Source: Pseudothermotoga elfii DSM 9442 = NBRC 107921
GTDB lineage: Bacteria > Thermotogota > Thermotogae > Thermotogales > DSM-5069
NCBI RefSeq assembly: GCF_000504085.1
Contig: NC_022792.1
Coordinates: 868,001 to 932,000 of the forward strand
DNA length: 64,000 bases
Reading direction: 5' to 3'
A model generated the notes under the pieces. That model worked only from the letters and a program-made list of their open reading frames with translations, was not told the origin of the DNA and ran no database searches. Each line of letters opens with the position of its first letter. The stretch's first letter is position 1. This document shows, piece after piece, positions 25,606-34,476 of the stretch. The position numbers and the translations under genes are program-made.

Positions 25606-26225
25606 AAAAACTTTATTTAATCTCGCTTAGAATTTTTGATTCGAGAGATGCGGGGTTTCCTTTGAATTACAAAGAAGTTACTATGCTTAAACGAGAGATA
25701 TTCTTTGAATTTCTTAGACACAATGCAGATGAACATATTGCCGTTGATTTATTCGGTGATCTTTCAACTCCGGCAGAGATATTCCATTTGCTTTCGCTTG
25801 TGCCAAAAGAAATTCCTTTGAAGATATCTCAAAGTGACAGCATTTTGAAAGGACTTAAATTTAATGAAAATATTTATCTTCTCGATGAACCGTTTGTTAT
25901 GGATGCTATCTCTAATCCTGTCATATCAAGCAAACCATCTTTTCTTATGAAGGAAGATGGGCAAGAGTTGATAATCGAAAGCGGCTTGAATGGCTGCGTT
26001 CCGGTAGAATTGGAAAGACCGGAAGATCCAGGCGAAGGTAAGATAGGTTTTTTTACCAGGTTTATTTTTAAGTCTGAGGCAGATCAGGCAAAAATGTTTG
26101 GCAATAGAATTATATTTGAATGCAGAGATCCAGGAAATTCTCTTGAAAAAAGGCTTCTGGAGAATCTTTCCAGCGATGCAGCAGTTTCGTTAATTAGATT
26201 AATGGATATGGATATTGAGGGGTGA
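25602..26225 (+). CDS. Unknown protein between the GH13 gene and an SMC-like ATPase
   Basis: I do not recognise this 207-residue protein. There is no signal peptide or membrane helix. It begins with a strand-like MKKLYLISLRIFDSRDAG and is acidic (for example EDPGEGK and SDAAVSLIRLMDMDIEG at the C-terminus). GTG 25602 overlaps the GH13 stop by 4 bp, and its own stop overlaps the ATPase start by 4 bp, so the three genes are tightly coupled and probably work together. No catalytic motif is visible. Confidence 0.7.
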   Translation: MKKLYLISLRIFDSRDAGFPLNYKEVTMLKREIFFEFLRHNADEHIAVDLFGDLSTPAEIFHLLSLVPKEIPLKISQSDSILKGLKFNENIYLLDEPFVMDAISNPVISSKPSFLMKEDGQELIIESGLNGCVPVELERPEDPGEGKIGFFTRFIFKSEADQAKMFGNRIIFECRDPGNSLEKRLLENLSSDAAVSLIRLMDMDIEG

Positions 26226-28735
26226 GAAATCTGAAAATAAAAGAGCTAAATGTAGAAGGATTTGGTAAATTCCATGACTTTAAGATCGAATTTCACGATG
26301 GGATAAATCTTGTGGTTGGACCGAACGAATCCGGCAAAACGACATTGTATAAATTTATTGTCTCTGCGCTGAGTGAACTGCCTCAAGAAGATTTTCATCG
26401 ATACAAACCATGGAATTTTGATAAGTTCGGTGGCTCAATATCTCTGATTGATCCTGATAGAGAATTGAAGTTACAGGATAATCCCGTAGTTGATAGAAAA
26501 TATCTCGAATCACTGTGCTTGCTTTCAGATGAAGATGACAATGTCGAATTTCTGAAAGTTGACGAGGTTGTGGTGGCAAAATTGAGAAACAAAATGAGCA
26601 AGCTGGAAGAAGCTGAAAAGATAAATTCTCTGTTGAAGAAAATCCCGTTATTTGAAGAAAGATTGCTTGCGGCATTAAAAAATATAGATGAGCAGATAAA
26701 ATCCATAGAATCAGCTGTTCATGAACTAAGAAAGAAAAGAGAATCTCTTTTCACAGCTTACGCAAATAGATTGTACTTAGAAGAAAGGCTTGAGAATTTA
26801 AAAGAAACAGAAAGAGATATCAGAAATCAAATTAAAGAAATCCAGGACCAGATCAATAAAGAAATTGAGAAAATCAAAAAAGAAGCAGAGGAAAATTTGA
26901 GATCTCTCAGGATAAAGCTCGAAAGGGAGAAAAACTTGCCAGTTATCTCACTGGAGGAATATAATCACGTGATAAAGCTAAATGAGCGGTTGGAATCTTA
27001 TGAACAGAAGTTGCAGGAGCTTCAATCTCTCTTAGAAAAACTTTCCAGTCAGCGCACAGAGATACAAGAACAGCTGGATCGAATAAAAAAAGATCTTGTC
27101 TGGGAAGATGATCTTGAAAAAATAAAGTTGAGAATAAAAAATATCGAATTGAGATACAATCTGCTGGAGAGTAAGGCAGATCAGTTGAAAGATTACAGTA
27201 ATGAATATCAATCTATGTGGGAAAATTTTGAAAATGAGGGTGATAAGGTTCTTCGACTTGTTGAATCAGAATTTCCAACTTCTGTGGAACTTGAGATCAA
27301 GCAAATCAACAATAAATTAAAATTTATTGAAGAAGAGGTGCTAAAGCGTAAGAGCAGAACAAAATTACTTCGAACGCTCAGTATTCTTATGGCTTTTTCT
27401 GCTGTATCTTTACTTGTATTTGGATTCCTGATGAGCTCTCTTTGGTTTTATCCGTCAGCAACTCTCGCCACTGGTTCGGTAATAGCATTTTTTCTTCTTT
27501 TTAGATCAATAAGAAAATTAGAAGATGACGATGAACAGAAATTAAAATTGCAACTTGAATTGCGTTCTATAGAAAAGCGTAGAAATTCAGCTGTTCAAAG
27601 AATTCTCAAAGCTTTCAATGTGGAAAGCATAGAAGCGCTAAAAGAAGCCTATCAGAAATATCAAAGTTGGAGATCTGAAAAAGATCAAATGGAAAAGTTG
27701 CGCCAGAAGATCTCTGAAGATCAAAAAGAAGTGGTATCTGAGCTTGAAATATTCGGTGCGAAAGATATAAACGATGTTCCTAGTATCCTGATAAGGCTCA
27801 ATGAATTGGTCAAAGTCTGGGAAAAAAATCAGGTTGTACTGGCAAATTTGCAACAATCGATAGAAAAGGTAAGATCTGATATTGAATCAGTAGTAAACCA
27901 GATTTCAGACATCAGGCTTGAGCTTGAATCAAGCATCGATAGAATAGGCCTTCAGGACCTTGGCGAATTAGAAGATGCGTTTAAAAGAAATTACACGATT
28001 GACGAGCTGGAGAAAAAGATGAATTATCTTACGAGAATGATTGGATACCTTAAGGATGGAAACATTGCATCATTGCTTGCAGATGAACCTTCTCTGGCTG
28101 ATCTTGTTAATAGAAAAGAAGAGCTTGAAGATAATTTAGAAAGATTATCACATGAAATGGAGTATATTATAAAAGAATTGAGCAAGGTGAACTTACAGGT
28201 TTCAAATTTGTTCCATCCAGAACAGATAGTTGGTTTATTGCATGATCTTTCTGTTAAAAATGTCGAAAAGAAGGCTTATTCAAGGCAGAGAATCCAGCTC
28301 GCTAAAATCAGACATGTTCTGGAAAGAGAGCTTGATATCCTTACTGGCTCTTATGCAGACAAATTTTCAAAGTTGTTGTGTGACCTCTTTTCACGTTTTT
28401 CGGAGCTCGCGCAAGATCTTTATGTGGAAAAAGATCTCTCGATAAAGTTATTTGTGAAAAGTTCTTTCATGGAGGTAACCCGTTCTCTGAGTAAAGCATC
28501 ACAGGATCAGTTAGCCTTTTGTTACAAACTCGCACTTTACGAAACATTGCAGCCCGCAGAGAATTTGCCACTCATTATAGACAATTTTCCTATTAGATTC
28601 GACAAAATTAGACTTCGCACAGCCATAGATATATTGAAAGAGAAATCTCAAAACAGACAAATTATACTTTTCACAAGTGATGTGAGAATTCCTGAATTTT
28701 TTGGCATAGAACCAGTTCTGGAGTTGTCAAGTTAG
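26222..28735 (+). CDS. SMC/Rad50-like ATPase with central membrane hairpin (YhaN-like)
   Basis: 837 residues. The N-terminal ATP-binding half has LNVEGFGKFHDF and Walker A GPNESGKTT near residue 35. Long coiled coils follow (about 120-370 and 440-640), broken near residues 385-435 by two hydrophobic helices (LLRTLSILMAFSAVSLLVFGFLM and FYPSATLATGSVIAFFLLF). The C-terminal half has SKASQDQLAFCYKLALYE (signature position) and LPLIIDNFPIRFD, where Asn stands where Walker B normally has its second acidic residue. This resembles YhaN/SbcC-like proteins, but no SbcD-type nuclease gene is adjacent. GTG 26222 overlaps the ribosome binding site; CTG 26231, just after GAGGGGTGAG, may be the true start. 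The 3' end overlaps the convergent GGDEF gene by 4 bp. Confidence 0.82.
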   Translation: MRNLKIKELNVEGFGKFHDFKIEFHDGINLVVGPNESGKTTLYKFIVSALSELPQEDFHRYKPWNFDKFGGSISLIDPDRELKLQDNPVVDRKYLESLCLLSDEDDNVEFLKVDEVVVAKLRNKMSKLEEAEKINSLLKKIPLFEERLLAALKNIDEQIKSIESAVHELRKKRESLFTAYANRLYLEERLENLKETERDIRNQIKEIQDQINKEIEKIKKEAEENLRSLRIKLEREKNLPVISLEEYNHVIKLNERLESYEQKLQELQSLLEKLSSQRTEIQEQLDRIKKDLVWEDDLEKIKLRIKNIELRYNLLESKADQLKDYSNEYQSMWENFENEGDKVLRLVESEFPTSVELEIKQINNKLKFIEEEVLKRKSRTKLLRTLSILMAFSAVSLLVFGFLMSSLWFYPSATLATGSVIAFFLLFRSIRKLEDDDEQKLKLQLELRSIEKRRNSAVQRILKAFNVESIEALKEAYQKYQSWRSEKDQMEKLRQKISEDQKEVVSELEIFGAKDINDVPSILIRLNELVKVWEKNQVVLANLQQSIEKVRSDIESVVNQISDIRLELESSIDRIGLQDLGELEDAFKRNYTIDELEKKMNYLTRMIGYLKDGNIASLLADEPSLADLVNRKEELEDNLERLSHEMEYIIKELSKVNLQVSNLFHPEQIVGLLHDLSVKNVEKKAYSRQRIQLAKIRHVLERELDILTGSYADKFSKLLCDLFSRFSELAQDLYVEKDLSIKLFVKSSFMEVTRSLSKASQDQLAFCYKLALYETLQPAENLPLIIDNFPIRFDKIRLRTAIDILKEKSQNRQIILFTSDVRIPEFFGIEPVLELSS

Positions 28736-30357
28736 AGTACCATAAACCGATCCTTTCCCGATTTCTTAGCAACTTCAAGGGCTTTCAGTGCGTGGTTGAT
28801 TACCTCGAGGTAATTATTTCCGTGTTCAGGGAAAATTCCTATTCCTGCACTTACCGTGACTTTAATAGCATCCTCTATGTGTCTTATTTCGTCGAGTATT
28901 CTATCAATTATTTCGAGTGACTTAGATTTCGAAACATTTCGGAGTAAAATAGCGAATTCTCCACCTCCATAACGAGCGACAAAATCTGATTTTCTCACTC
29001 TCATTCTCAATACGTCAGCGATTTTTTCAATAATTCTATCTCCTGTTTCATGGCCATGTTGAATATTTATTTTTGTTAGATCATCTATATCCAGAATTGC
29101 AACGGCGAAGTTTTCACCATTTTTCGCTTCGGTTTCGAGTAAACCAAGGAACGCCGAATGGCTCAACAAAAGTGTATGAGGATCGTAAGACCGCCTGACC
29201 ACAATATTTTGATAAACTTCTGATCTCTCAAGTAGTCTATAAGCTTGATTTGCGATCAATTCCATTACTTGAATATCTTCTACTGAAGGTCTTCTCCCAT
29301 GTTCGGGAGCGTCGACAGATATGTAGCCAACAATCTCACCGTGAGGATTGTATATGGGAATTATCAACATATCCTGTGGTCTCCATGCGTCTGGTTTTTC
29401 AAATTCGTTTGAATCAATGAGTACTGCCACATACTCTGCCGGTAAATCAAGCGCTCCTTCAGGAATGAAGTAAGAGTTACTCACCTTGAATCTTTGCTGC
29501 ATGAATTTTGAGATATATTCAACTGTTGGTGGATTGGATTTAAGTCTGTCGAATTCTTTTTGATTCAAACCATAATGGGCTATCCTCATTATGAAGCCGG
29601 TTTCTCTGTTCAATATGTTTATCAATACATATCTGTAACCAGTAATATGACTTATTGCGCTGGCAAGCTCAAATAAGCTCTGTTCAATTGTGCTTTTTTG
29701 GTTAACCGACATAGTTAGATTGATAATCGTAGCGAGTTTTGATCTAAAATTACTGAGCTTTTGATGCTCAATTTTCTGTTGATCCATTGTTGAATGGATT
29801 TGCAAGAATCTCAAATAAATGAGAAACAGAGCCGGATAGATGGCTATTGCCGGAACAGTTGTTTGCAAATTCCCAGCAATCTCCAAAACTGAGCTTACTA
29901 TGATAAGCGTTATTGAGTAAAGCATTCTTTCTGTAATTATTGATAATTTTTTGTCCAGGAATATCTGACAGATTAGAACCAGAGCTGTTAAAATACTCAT
30001 CCTCAAATATTCGTTTTGCAACCTATATGTTATCAAAACCGAGATAGAAAAAATTGGAAAGTATATCAAAGCGGTCTGAATCTTATTTATCAGAGAAGAT
30101 CTACGGACTGAAAGCAATATTCCGAGAGGTACTATGAGTGGTGAAAAGGTTGTTTCGGTGTACACTGCGTGGGCCAAAACAATGGAAAGAGAAATCATAA
30201 GATCAAGATGATTTTCAGCAACAGTAAAGGCAATAGCCGCATAAACAACAAAAATTATATCTGTCAGATTTGGAAAATTAAAACGAAAGAAAAATAAAAT
30301 CACAGCATTTAACAGGATCAACAGCGTCCATTGAGTTGATTTTTTCAGATTGTTCAC
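28732..30357 (-). CDS. Membrane GAF-GGDEF protein with degenerate GGGEF active site
   Basis: 541 residues: an N-terminal region of about six to seven membrane helices (residues 10-185), a GAF-like domain (about 205-365, MLIIPIYNPHGEIVGYISVD), and a C-terminal GGDEF domain (about 380-541). The GGDEF domain has the substrate block HTLLLSHSAFLGLLE, the metal strand VAILDIDDLTKIN, the signature loop ARYGGGEFAILL and the end HALKALEVAKKSGKDRF. The third signature residue, normally Asp or Glu and needed for metal binding, is Gly. It may therefore be inactive or a GTP or c-di-GMP sensor rather than a diguanylate cyclase. It overlaps the Gfo/Idh/MocA gene by 4 bp and is the last gene of the operon. 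Confidence 0.87.
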   Translation of the reverse strand: MNNLKKSTQWTLLILLNAVILFFFRFNFPNLTDIIFVVYAAIAFTVAENHLDLMISLSIVLAHAVYTETTFSPLIVPLGILLSVRRSSLINKIQTALIYFPIFSISVLITYRLQNEYLRMSILTALVLICQIFLDKKLSIITERMLYSITLIIVSSVLEIAGNLQTTVPAIAIYPALFLIYLRFLQIHSTMDQQKIEHQKLSNFRSKLATIINLTMSVNQKSTIEQSLFELASAISHITGYRYVLINILNRETGFIMRIAHYGLNQKEFDRLKSNPPTVEYISKFMQQRFKVSNSYFIPEGALDLPAEYVAVLIDSNEFEKPDAWRPQDMLIIPIYNPHGEIVGYISVDAPEHGRRPSVEDIQVMELIANQAYRLLERSEVYQNIVVRRSYDPHTLLLSHSAFLGLLETEAKNGENFAVAILDIDDLTKINIQHGHETGDRIIEKIADVLRMRVRKSDFVARYGGGEFAILLRNVSKSKSLEIIDRILDEIRHIEDAIKVTVSAGIGIFPEHGNNYLEVINHALKALEVAKKSGKDRFMVL

Positions 30358-31421
30358 CCTTTCATTTTTTCAGTAGAGAAATCTACAGGTAAACTCACCC
30401 ATTTTCCATCAACAAAAGATTTATAGAGAGCCAGCACTATCTCGACAGCCTTTTTGCCTTCCTCTCCGGATATGTAAGGTTCGCGATTATAGAGCAGAGC
30501 TTCACAAAAATCTCTATAGAGAGAAACATGGCCGCTTCCATAAACTGTATCTGGATCCGGTAGATTCATGTAGGGATGGTTTTCTTCATTCACGAATCTC
30601 CAGCTCAAGATTCGATTTACAGCCACGCCGCCTATTTTCACAGTACCTCTTTCTCCAAAAATACTGAGGATTTCTTCCAGGTTTCTGTCATATATGTTTG
30701 AAGTCCCTTCTACAATCCCTACCGCTCCGGATTCAAATTCCACTATGCCTATTCCGAGGTCTTCAGCCTCTATATATGGGTGATTCAAATTTTTTATAAT
30801 CCCCACAACTCTTTTCGGCTTTCCTCCAAGCATCCATTGCAGCAGATCTATTCCATGAATACTTTGATTCATCAAAGCGCCACCATCTTGTTCCCATGTT
30901 CCTCTCCATGACGCTTGTTTATAATATTCTTCTTTTCTGTTCCAGCGAACATTTATGGTTCCATAAAAGATTTTTCCAAATGACCCTGATTCTATTTTTC
31001 TTCTTAATTCCTGAACTGGTGGATTAAATCTATTTTGAAAACACACACCAATCTTCAATCCTTTTTTCTTTGAAAGGTCTACCATATGTTGCATATGATC
31101 TGTACTCAAAGCCATAGGTTTTTCAACAAGGACATGTTTTCCCATTTCAAGAGCATCGACAGATATTTGATAATGTGTTCCACTTGGCGTTGCTATCGCT
31201 ACAAAATTTATATCGTCCCTTTGGAGCAATTCTTCATATCTTATATAAATTTCTGGCTTGTACCCGAGTTTGTCTTTGATTTCAAGTGAAGCTTTCTGTG
31301 CCCTCTCAGGAACAACATCACAGACTGCCGAAATCTGAACAATATCTGAGTTTTGAACAACAGCTTCAAGGTGTTTTGAAGCGATTCTTCCGCATCCAAT
31401 CAATCCCATTCTCAATTTCAA
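30354..31421 (-). CDS. Gfo/Idh/MocA-family NAD(P)-dependent oxidoreductase
   Basis: 355 residues. N-terminal Rossmann motif MGLIGCGRIASKHLEAV, then ATPSGTHYQISVDALEMGKHVLVEKPMALS with the family EKP motif. The C-terminal domain has the substrate-side blocks WRGTWEQDGGALMNQSIHGIDLLQWMLG (catalytic His in the GIHxxD position) and SGHVSLYRDFCEALL. Members near WecB-type enzymes often oxidise a nucleotide-sugar at C3. Here the 4-bp overlap with wecB suggests a role in making a 2-acetamido or dideoxy sugar, which is inference. Confidence 0.9.
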   Translation of the reverse strand: MKLRMGLIGCGRIASKHLEAVVQNSDIVQISAVCDVVPERAQKASLEIKDKLGYKPEIYIRYEELLQRDDINFVAIATPSGTHYQISVDALEMGKHVLVEKPMALSTDHMQHMVDLSKKKGLKIGVCFQNRFNPPVQELRRKIESGSFGKIFYGTINVRWNRKEEYYKQASWRGTWEQDGGALMNQSIHGIDLLQWMLGGKPKRVVGIIKNLNHPYIEAEDLGIGIVEFESGAVGIVEGTSNIYDRNLEEILSIFGERGTVKIGGVAVNRILSWRFVNEENHPYMNLPDPDTVYGSGHVSLYRDFCEALLYNREPYISGEEGKKAVEIVLALYKSFVDGKWVSLPVDFSTEKMKG

Positions 31422-32497
31422 GGTTTATCACCCCTGACTATTTTGTGTATTCTCTGCGATGCCTTTCCATCTCCAAATGGATTGGCTATATCATTCAGAG
31501 TTATTCCATTTGCCTTCGCAAGGGCCGCATAGACTTTTTCATAACAGGTTCCTGCCAGTATTCCCATATTTGATTCTATCAGCTCCGGTCTTTCGGTGGT
31601 TTCCCTCGTAACCACCACAAATTTTCCGAAAGAAGGCGCTTCTTCCTGAATCCCGCCAGAATCTGTCACAACGAATTTTGCGCCATCTAAAAGCGATAGA
31701 AAATGAAAATAATCTACCGGCTCAATTAATCGAAAATTTTCACAACTTCCCACTTCCTGATTAACTATTTCTCTGACTTTCGGGTTTTTGTGAACAGGGA
31801 AAATCACCTCTATTTTATTCTCCTTAGCAAAAGACGCCACAGCTCTGAGTATCGATCTCATTCTTTCACCAATATTCTCTCTTCTGTGCAAAGTTAGAAG
31901 TATGTATTTATCGAAATTCACTATATCTTTTCTGAGTGAAGTCAGATCAAGTTTTCTTTTGATTAATTGCAAAGCATCGACAACTGTGTTTCCAACAACA
32001 AAAATTCTTTTTTTCTCGATGCCTTCGCTCAGTAAATTCTGCATAGCTCTTTTTGTTGGGGCAAACATATAAGAACTGGTGACATCTATTAATTTTCTAT
32101 TCAACTCTTCTGGAAATGGGTCAAACAAATTTCCACTTCTCAAACCTGCTTCTATGTGAGCCACTGGAATCGAAAGGTGGAAAGCACACAAAGCTGAAGT
32201 AAAAGCAGTAGTAGTATCTCCCTGAACAAAAACAATATCTGGTTTTTCTTTTATGAAAATTGGTTCCAGTTTTTCCATAATGAGTGCAACGATTCTGTTT
32301 AAAGATTGATTATGACTCATAATATTCAGATCATAATCAGGTTGCATCTTAAAAACATCTACCATCATATCCATCATTTCACGGTGCTGTGCTGTTGCTA
32401 CGCTGAGGACCTTTTCTCCGGTTTTTTTAAAATACAGATAGACAGGCGCGATTTTTATAACCTCAGGTCTTGTTCCAAACACAAAGCAAAACTTCAT
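31418..32497 (-). CDS. wecB: UDP-N-acetylglucosamine 2-epimerase (non-hydrolysing)
   Basis: Interconverts UDP-GlcNAc and UDP-ManNAc for surface polysaccharide synthesis. Motifs are FVFGTRPEVIKIAPVYLYF at the N-terminus, VQGDTTTAFTSALCAFHLSIPVAHIEAGLRSG, TLHRRENIG, PVHKNP and FVVTDSGGIQEEAPSFGKFVVVTRETTERPE. All key residues of the non-hydrolysing type (Asp, two Glu, His) are present. Its 359 residues are slightly short but normal. It starts 17 bases after moaA and overlaps the Gfo/Idh/MocA gene. Confidence 0.95.
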   Translation of the reverse strand: MKFCFVFGTRPEVIKIAPVYLYFKKTGEKVLSVATAQHREMMDMMVDVFKMQPDYDLNIMSHNQSLNRIVALIMEKLEPIFIKEKPDIVFVQGDTTTAFTSALCAFHLSIPVAHIEAGLRSGNLFDPFPEELNRKLIDVTSSYMFAPTKRAMQNLLSEGIEKKRIFVVGNTVVDALQLIKRKLDLTSLRKDIVNFDKYILLTLHRRENIGERMRSILRAVASFAKENKIEVIFPVHKNPKVREIVNQEVGSCENFRLIEPVDYFHFLSLLDGAKFVVTDSGGIQEEAPSFGKFVVVTRETTERPELIESNMGILAGTCYEKVYAALAKANGITLNDIANPFGDGKASQRIHKIVRGDKP

Positions 32498-32513
32498 TTA
32501 AAGATACCTCCTA

Positions 32514-33443
32514 TCAGCCACCAAGCCTGTTCATTTTGTTTTTGACCTGCGAGACAATCATGTTGTGGGAAAAAGGTTTTTTCTCAACTGATTTAATAAT
32601 CATGTTTAATATCTCACTTTCAGGAATTTTTTTTCGTACTGCCGCCAGTAAATCAATAAAAAAGTCAGATCCCAGACAAGGATAGAGTTTTCCATCACAG
32701 GAAACTCTCAATTTGTTGCACGTATTGCAAAAAGCTTTGCTCAGAGCAGATATCACGCCGATATAATTCCCATCTTTCGTTACGAAATATCTTGCTGGCC
32801 CAAAACCAAGTTTAATATCTACAGGTGAAAGGTTTAATTCGGACAATTTTTCTAAAATTTGCTTTTCAAAAACTACTCCCGTGTTTTGCTTTCCAATCGG
32901 CATCATCTCAATAAACCTTATTGGTATCCTTCTTGAAAAAGCATATTTGACAAGATCTGGCAATTCATCAAAATTCATATGATTTACAACAACGTTCAAT
33001 TTTACATTCATTTTCTCCTCGATCGCTCTGTCAATACCGACAAGGACTGGTTTTAATCTGGCGTGAGTTATTTTGTAAAATGTTTCCTGTTTCAAACTGT
33101 TCAAGCTAATATTGAGAGAATGCAATCCGGCGTCTTTCAAATCTTTTGCAAGCTGACTGAGTTTGCTGCCGTTTGTTGTCATTGACACAGTAAATCGGCT
33201 TGAAAGCGCTTTCACTATTCTAACAACGTCGTTTCTCAGAAGAGGTTCCCCGCCTGTTATACGGATACATTTTATCCCGAGTTCATAAAAAAATTGGCTG
33301 ATTAAATTCACTTCGTCATATGTCATCAAATTTTCTTCTTTCAAAAACAAATTATTGCATGTACAGTAGAAACATCTGTGATTGCACCTGTCTGTAATGG
33401 ATAATCTGAGATAATCTATATTGCGTTCGTAAAAATCCTGCAT
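32514..33443 (-). CDS. moaA: GTP 3',8-cyclase, molybdenum cofactor synthesis
   Basis: Radical SAM enzyme for the first step of molybdopterin synthesis. The N-terminal SAM cluster motif is LSITDRCNHRCFYC (CxxxCxxC). A GGEPLL SAM-binding motif follows, and the C-terminal second cluster has CNTCNKLRVSCDGKLYPC (CxxC, 13 residues, C). The protein ends in Gly-Gly, the MoaA hallmark needed for activity. At 309 residues it is a little short. No other moa or moe gene is in the window; it heads an operon with wecB, which is an odd pairing. Confidence 0.93.
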   Translation of the reverse strand: MQDFYERNIDYLRLSITDRCNHRCFYCTCNNLFLKEENLMTYDEVNLISQFFYELGIKCIRITGGEPLLRNDVVRIVKALSSRFTVSMTTNGSKLSQLAKDLKDAGLHSLNISLNSLKQETFYKITHARLKPVLVGIDRAIEEKMNVKLNVVVNHMNFDELPDLVKYAFSRRIPIRFIEMMPIGKQNTGVVFEKQILEKLSELNLSPVDIKLGFGPARYFVTKDGNYIGVISALSKAFCNTCNKLRVSCDGKLYPCLGSDFFIDLLAAVRKKIPESEILNMIIKSVEKKPFSHNMIVSQVKNKMNRLGG

Positions 33444-33496
33444 CTGAACACCTCATTTTATAAGTATAACCTATGCATTTCTTTTTTGGCTGAATA

Positions 33497-33525
33497 TTGA
33501 CTTTTGAAATTTTTTTTGATATTAT
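33497..33525 (+). promoter_or_regulatory. Promoter of the iron-uptake operon
   Basis: TTGACT (33497-33502), a 17-base spacer and TATTAT (33520-33525) form a near-consensus promoter, 45 bases before the GTG start of the DtxR-like regulator. Confidence 0.8.
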
Positions 33526-33538
33526 AGCTGTGGCTATA
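33523..33538 (+). promoter_or_regulatory. Palindromic operator candidate over the -10 region
   Basis: TATAGC-TGTG-GCTATA is a perfect 6+6 inverted repeat that overlaps the -10 box and the expected transcription start. Its position is ideal for repression by the regulator encoded directly downstream. Binding is inference. Confidence 0.55.
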
Positions 33539-33570
33539 TTTTATACCTTGAGATATAGAGGTGATGCAAT

Positions 33571-34236
33571 GTGGAACTAACACAAAGTTTAGAAGATTAT
33601 CTTGAAGCAATTTACGTGCTCTCAGCAAAGAAAAAAATTGTCAGAGTAACAGATCTTATGGATTATTTCAGTTACAAAGTTTCTTCGGTAAATAAGGCTA
33701 TCAATAAATTGATTAAAACTGGTTATGTTGAGCATGAGAAGTACGGATACATTGAACTCACAGAAAAAGGTTTACAGGCTGCTAAGGAAATCTATCAAAA
33801 ACACAAAAACATTGCTGCTTTTTTCTCGGAGATTCTTGGTGTGAGGTCTGATATTGCAGCAAGGGACAGCTGTGAGATGGAGCATTTTATAAGCACAGAA
33901 ACTTACCAGAGGCTTTTAGACTTTGTTGATTTTCTGAAATTTCAACATCCTGAATGCTTGCAAGAATGGAAAAAATCGAAAAAGCATGAATTTAGAAGGA
34001 GTGAACAAATCATGAAGTTGTCAGATTTAAGTGCTGGACAACAGGGTCGTGTTGTAAGAATTGAGGGACCGTCGATCGTGAAGCAAAGACTTGTGACCAT
34101 GGGAATTGTCACCGGTGAGATTGTGAGAGTGGAGAGAATAGCACCTCTTGGAGATCCAGTAGAGGTACTCGTTAAAGGGTACAATCTGTCTCTAAGGAAA
34201 GATGAAGCGAAAATGATCTATGTTGAGGAGGTATAA
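33571..34236 (+). CDS. DtxR-family metal-dependent repressor with C-terminal FeoA domain
   Basis: A 221-residue regulator probably sensing ferrous iron. Residues 1-65 form the winged helix-turn-helix (LEDYLEAIYVLSAKKKIVRVTDL...KLIKTGYVEH). The dimerisation and metal region (66-145) has KHKNIAAFFSEILGV and SCEMEHFIS, giving the expected His and the Cys-x-x-Glu-His ligands; Asp9 and Glu12 fit the N-terminal ligands. Cys at that site is the DtxR/IdeR form rather than the Glu of MntR. Residues 149-221 (LSDLSAGQQGRVVRI...KQRLVTMGIVTGE) are a FeoA/SH3-like domain. It leads the feoA-feoB operon. GTG 33571 follows AGAGGTGAT. Confidence 0.92.
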   Translation: MELTQSLEDYLEAIYVLSAKKKIVRVTDLMDYFSYKVSSVNKAINKLIKTGYVEHEKYGYIELTEKGLQAAKEIYQKHKNIAAFFSEILGVRSDIAARDSCEMEHFISTETYQRLLDFVDFLKFQHPECLQEWKKSKKHEFRRSEQIMKLSDLSAGQQGRVVRIEGPSIVKQRLVTMGIVTGEIVRVERIAPLGDPVEVLVKGYNLSLRKDEAKMIYVEEV

Positions 34237-34239
34237 GAT

Positions 34240-34476
34240 ATGTTCCCCCTGTATATGGCAAAACCTTCTGAAACTGTTCAGGTCATTTGCATTGAGGGGG
34301 GTAGGGGTATTAGAAAAAAACTCATGGATGTTGGCATTGTTCCAAAAGTAACTGTTAGAGTTATTTCCTCCGGAGAGAGATATCCAACTATTGTTGAAAA
34401 AGACGGTATGCGTCTAATTCTTGGGTATGGTGCGTCAAAAAAGATTTATGTTTCACCGATTTCAGGAGGTGAATGA
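34240..34476 (+). CDS. feoA: FeoA ferrous iron transport accessory protein
   Basis: A 78-residue SH3-like cytoplasmic protein. VQVICIEGGRGIRKKLMDVGIVPKVTVRVIS matches the conserved FeoA core (G-x6-L-x-x-x-G-I). It is separated by 3 bases from the regulator, which carries its own FeoA domain, and its stop is immediately followed by the FeoB start. It is thought to bind FeoB and support iron uptake. Confidence 0.9.
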   Translation: MFPLYMAKPSETVQVICIEGGRGIRKKLMDVGIVPKVTVRVISSGERYPTIVEKDGMRLILGYGASKKIYVSPISGGE

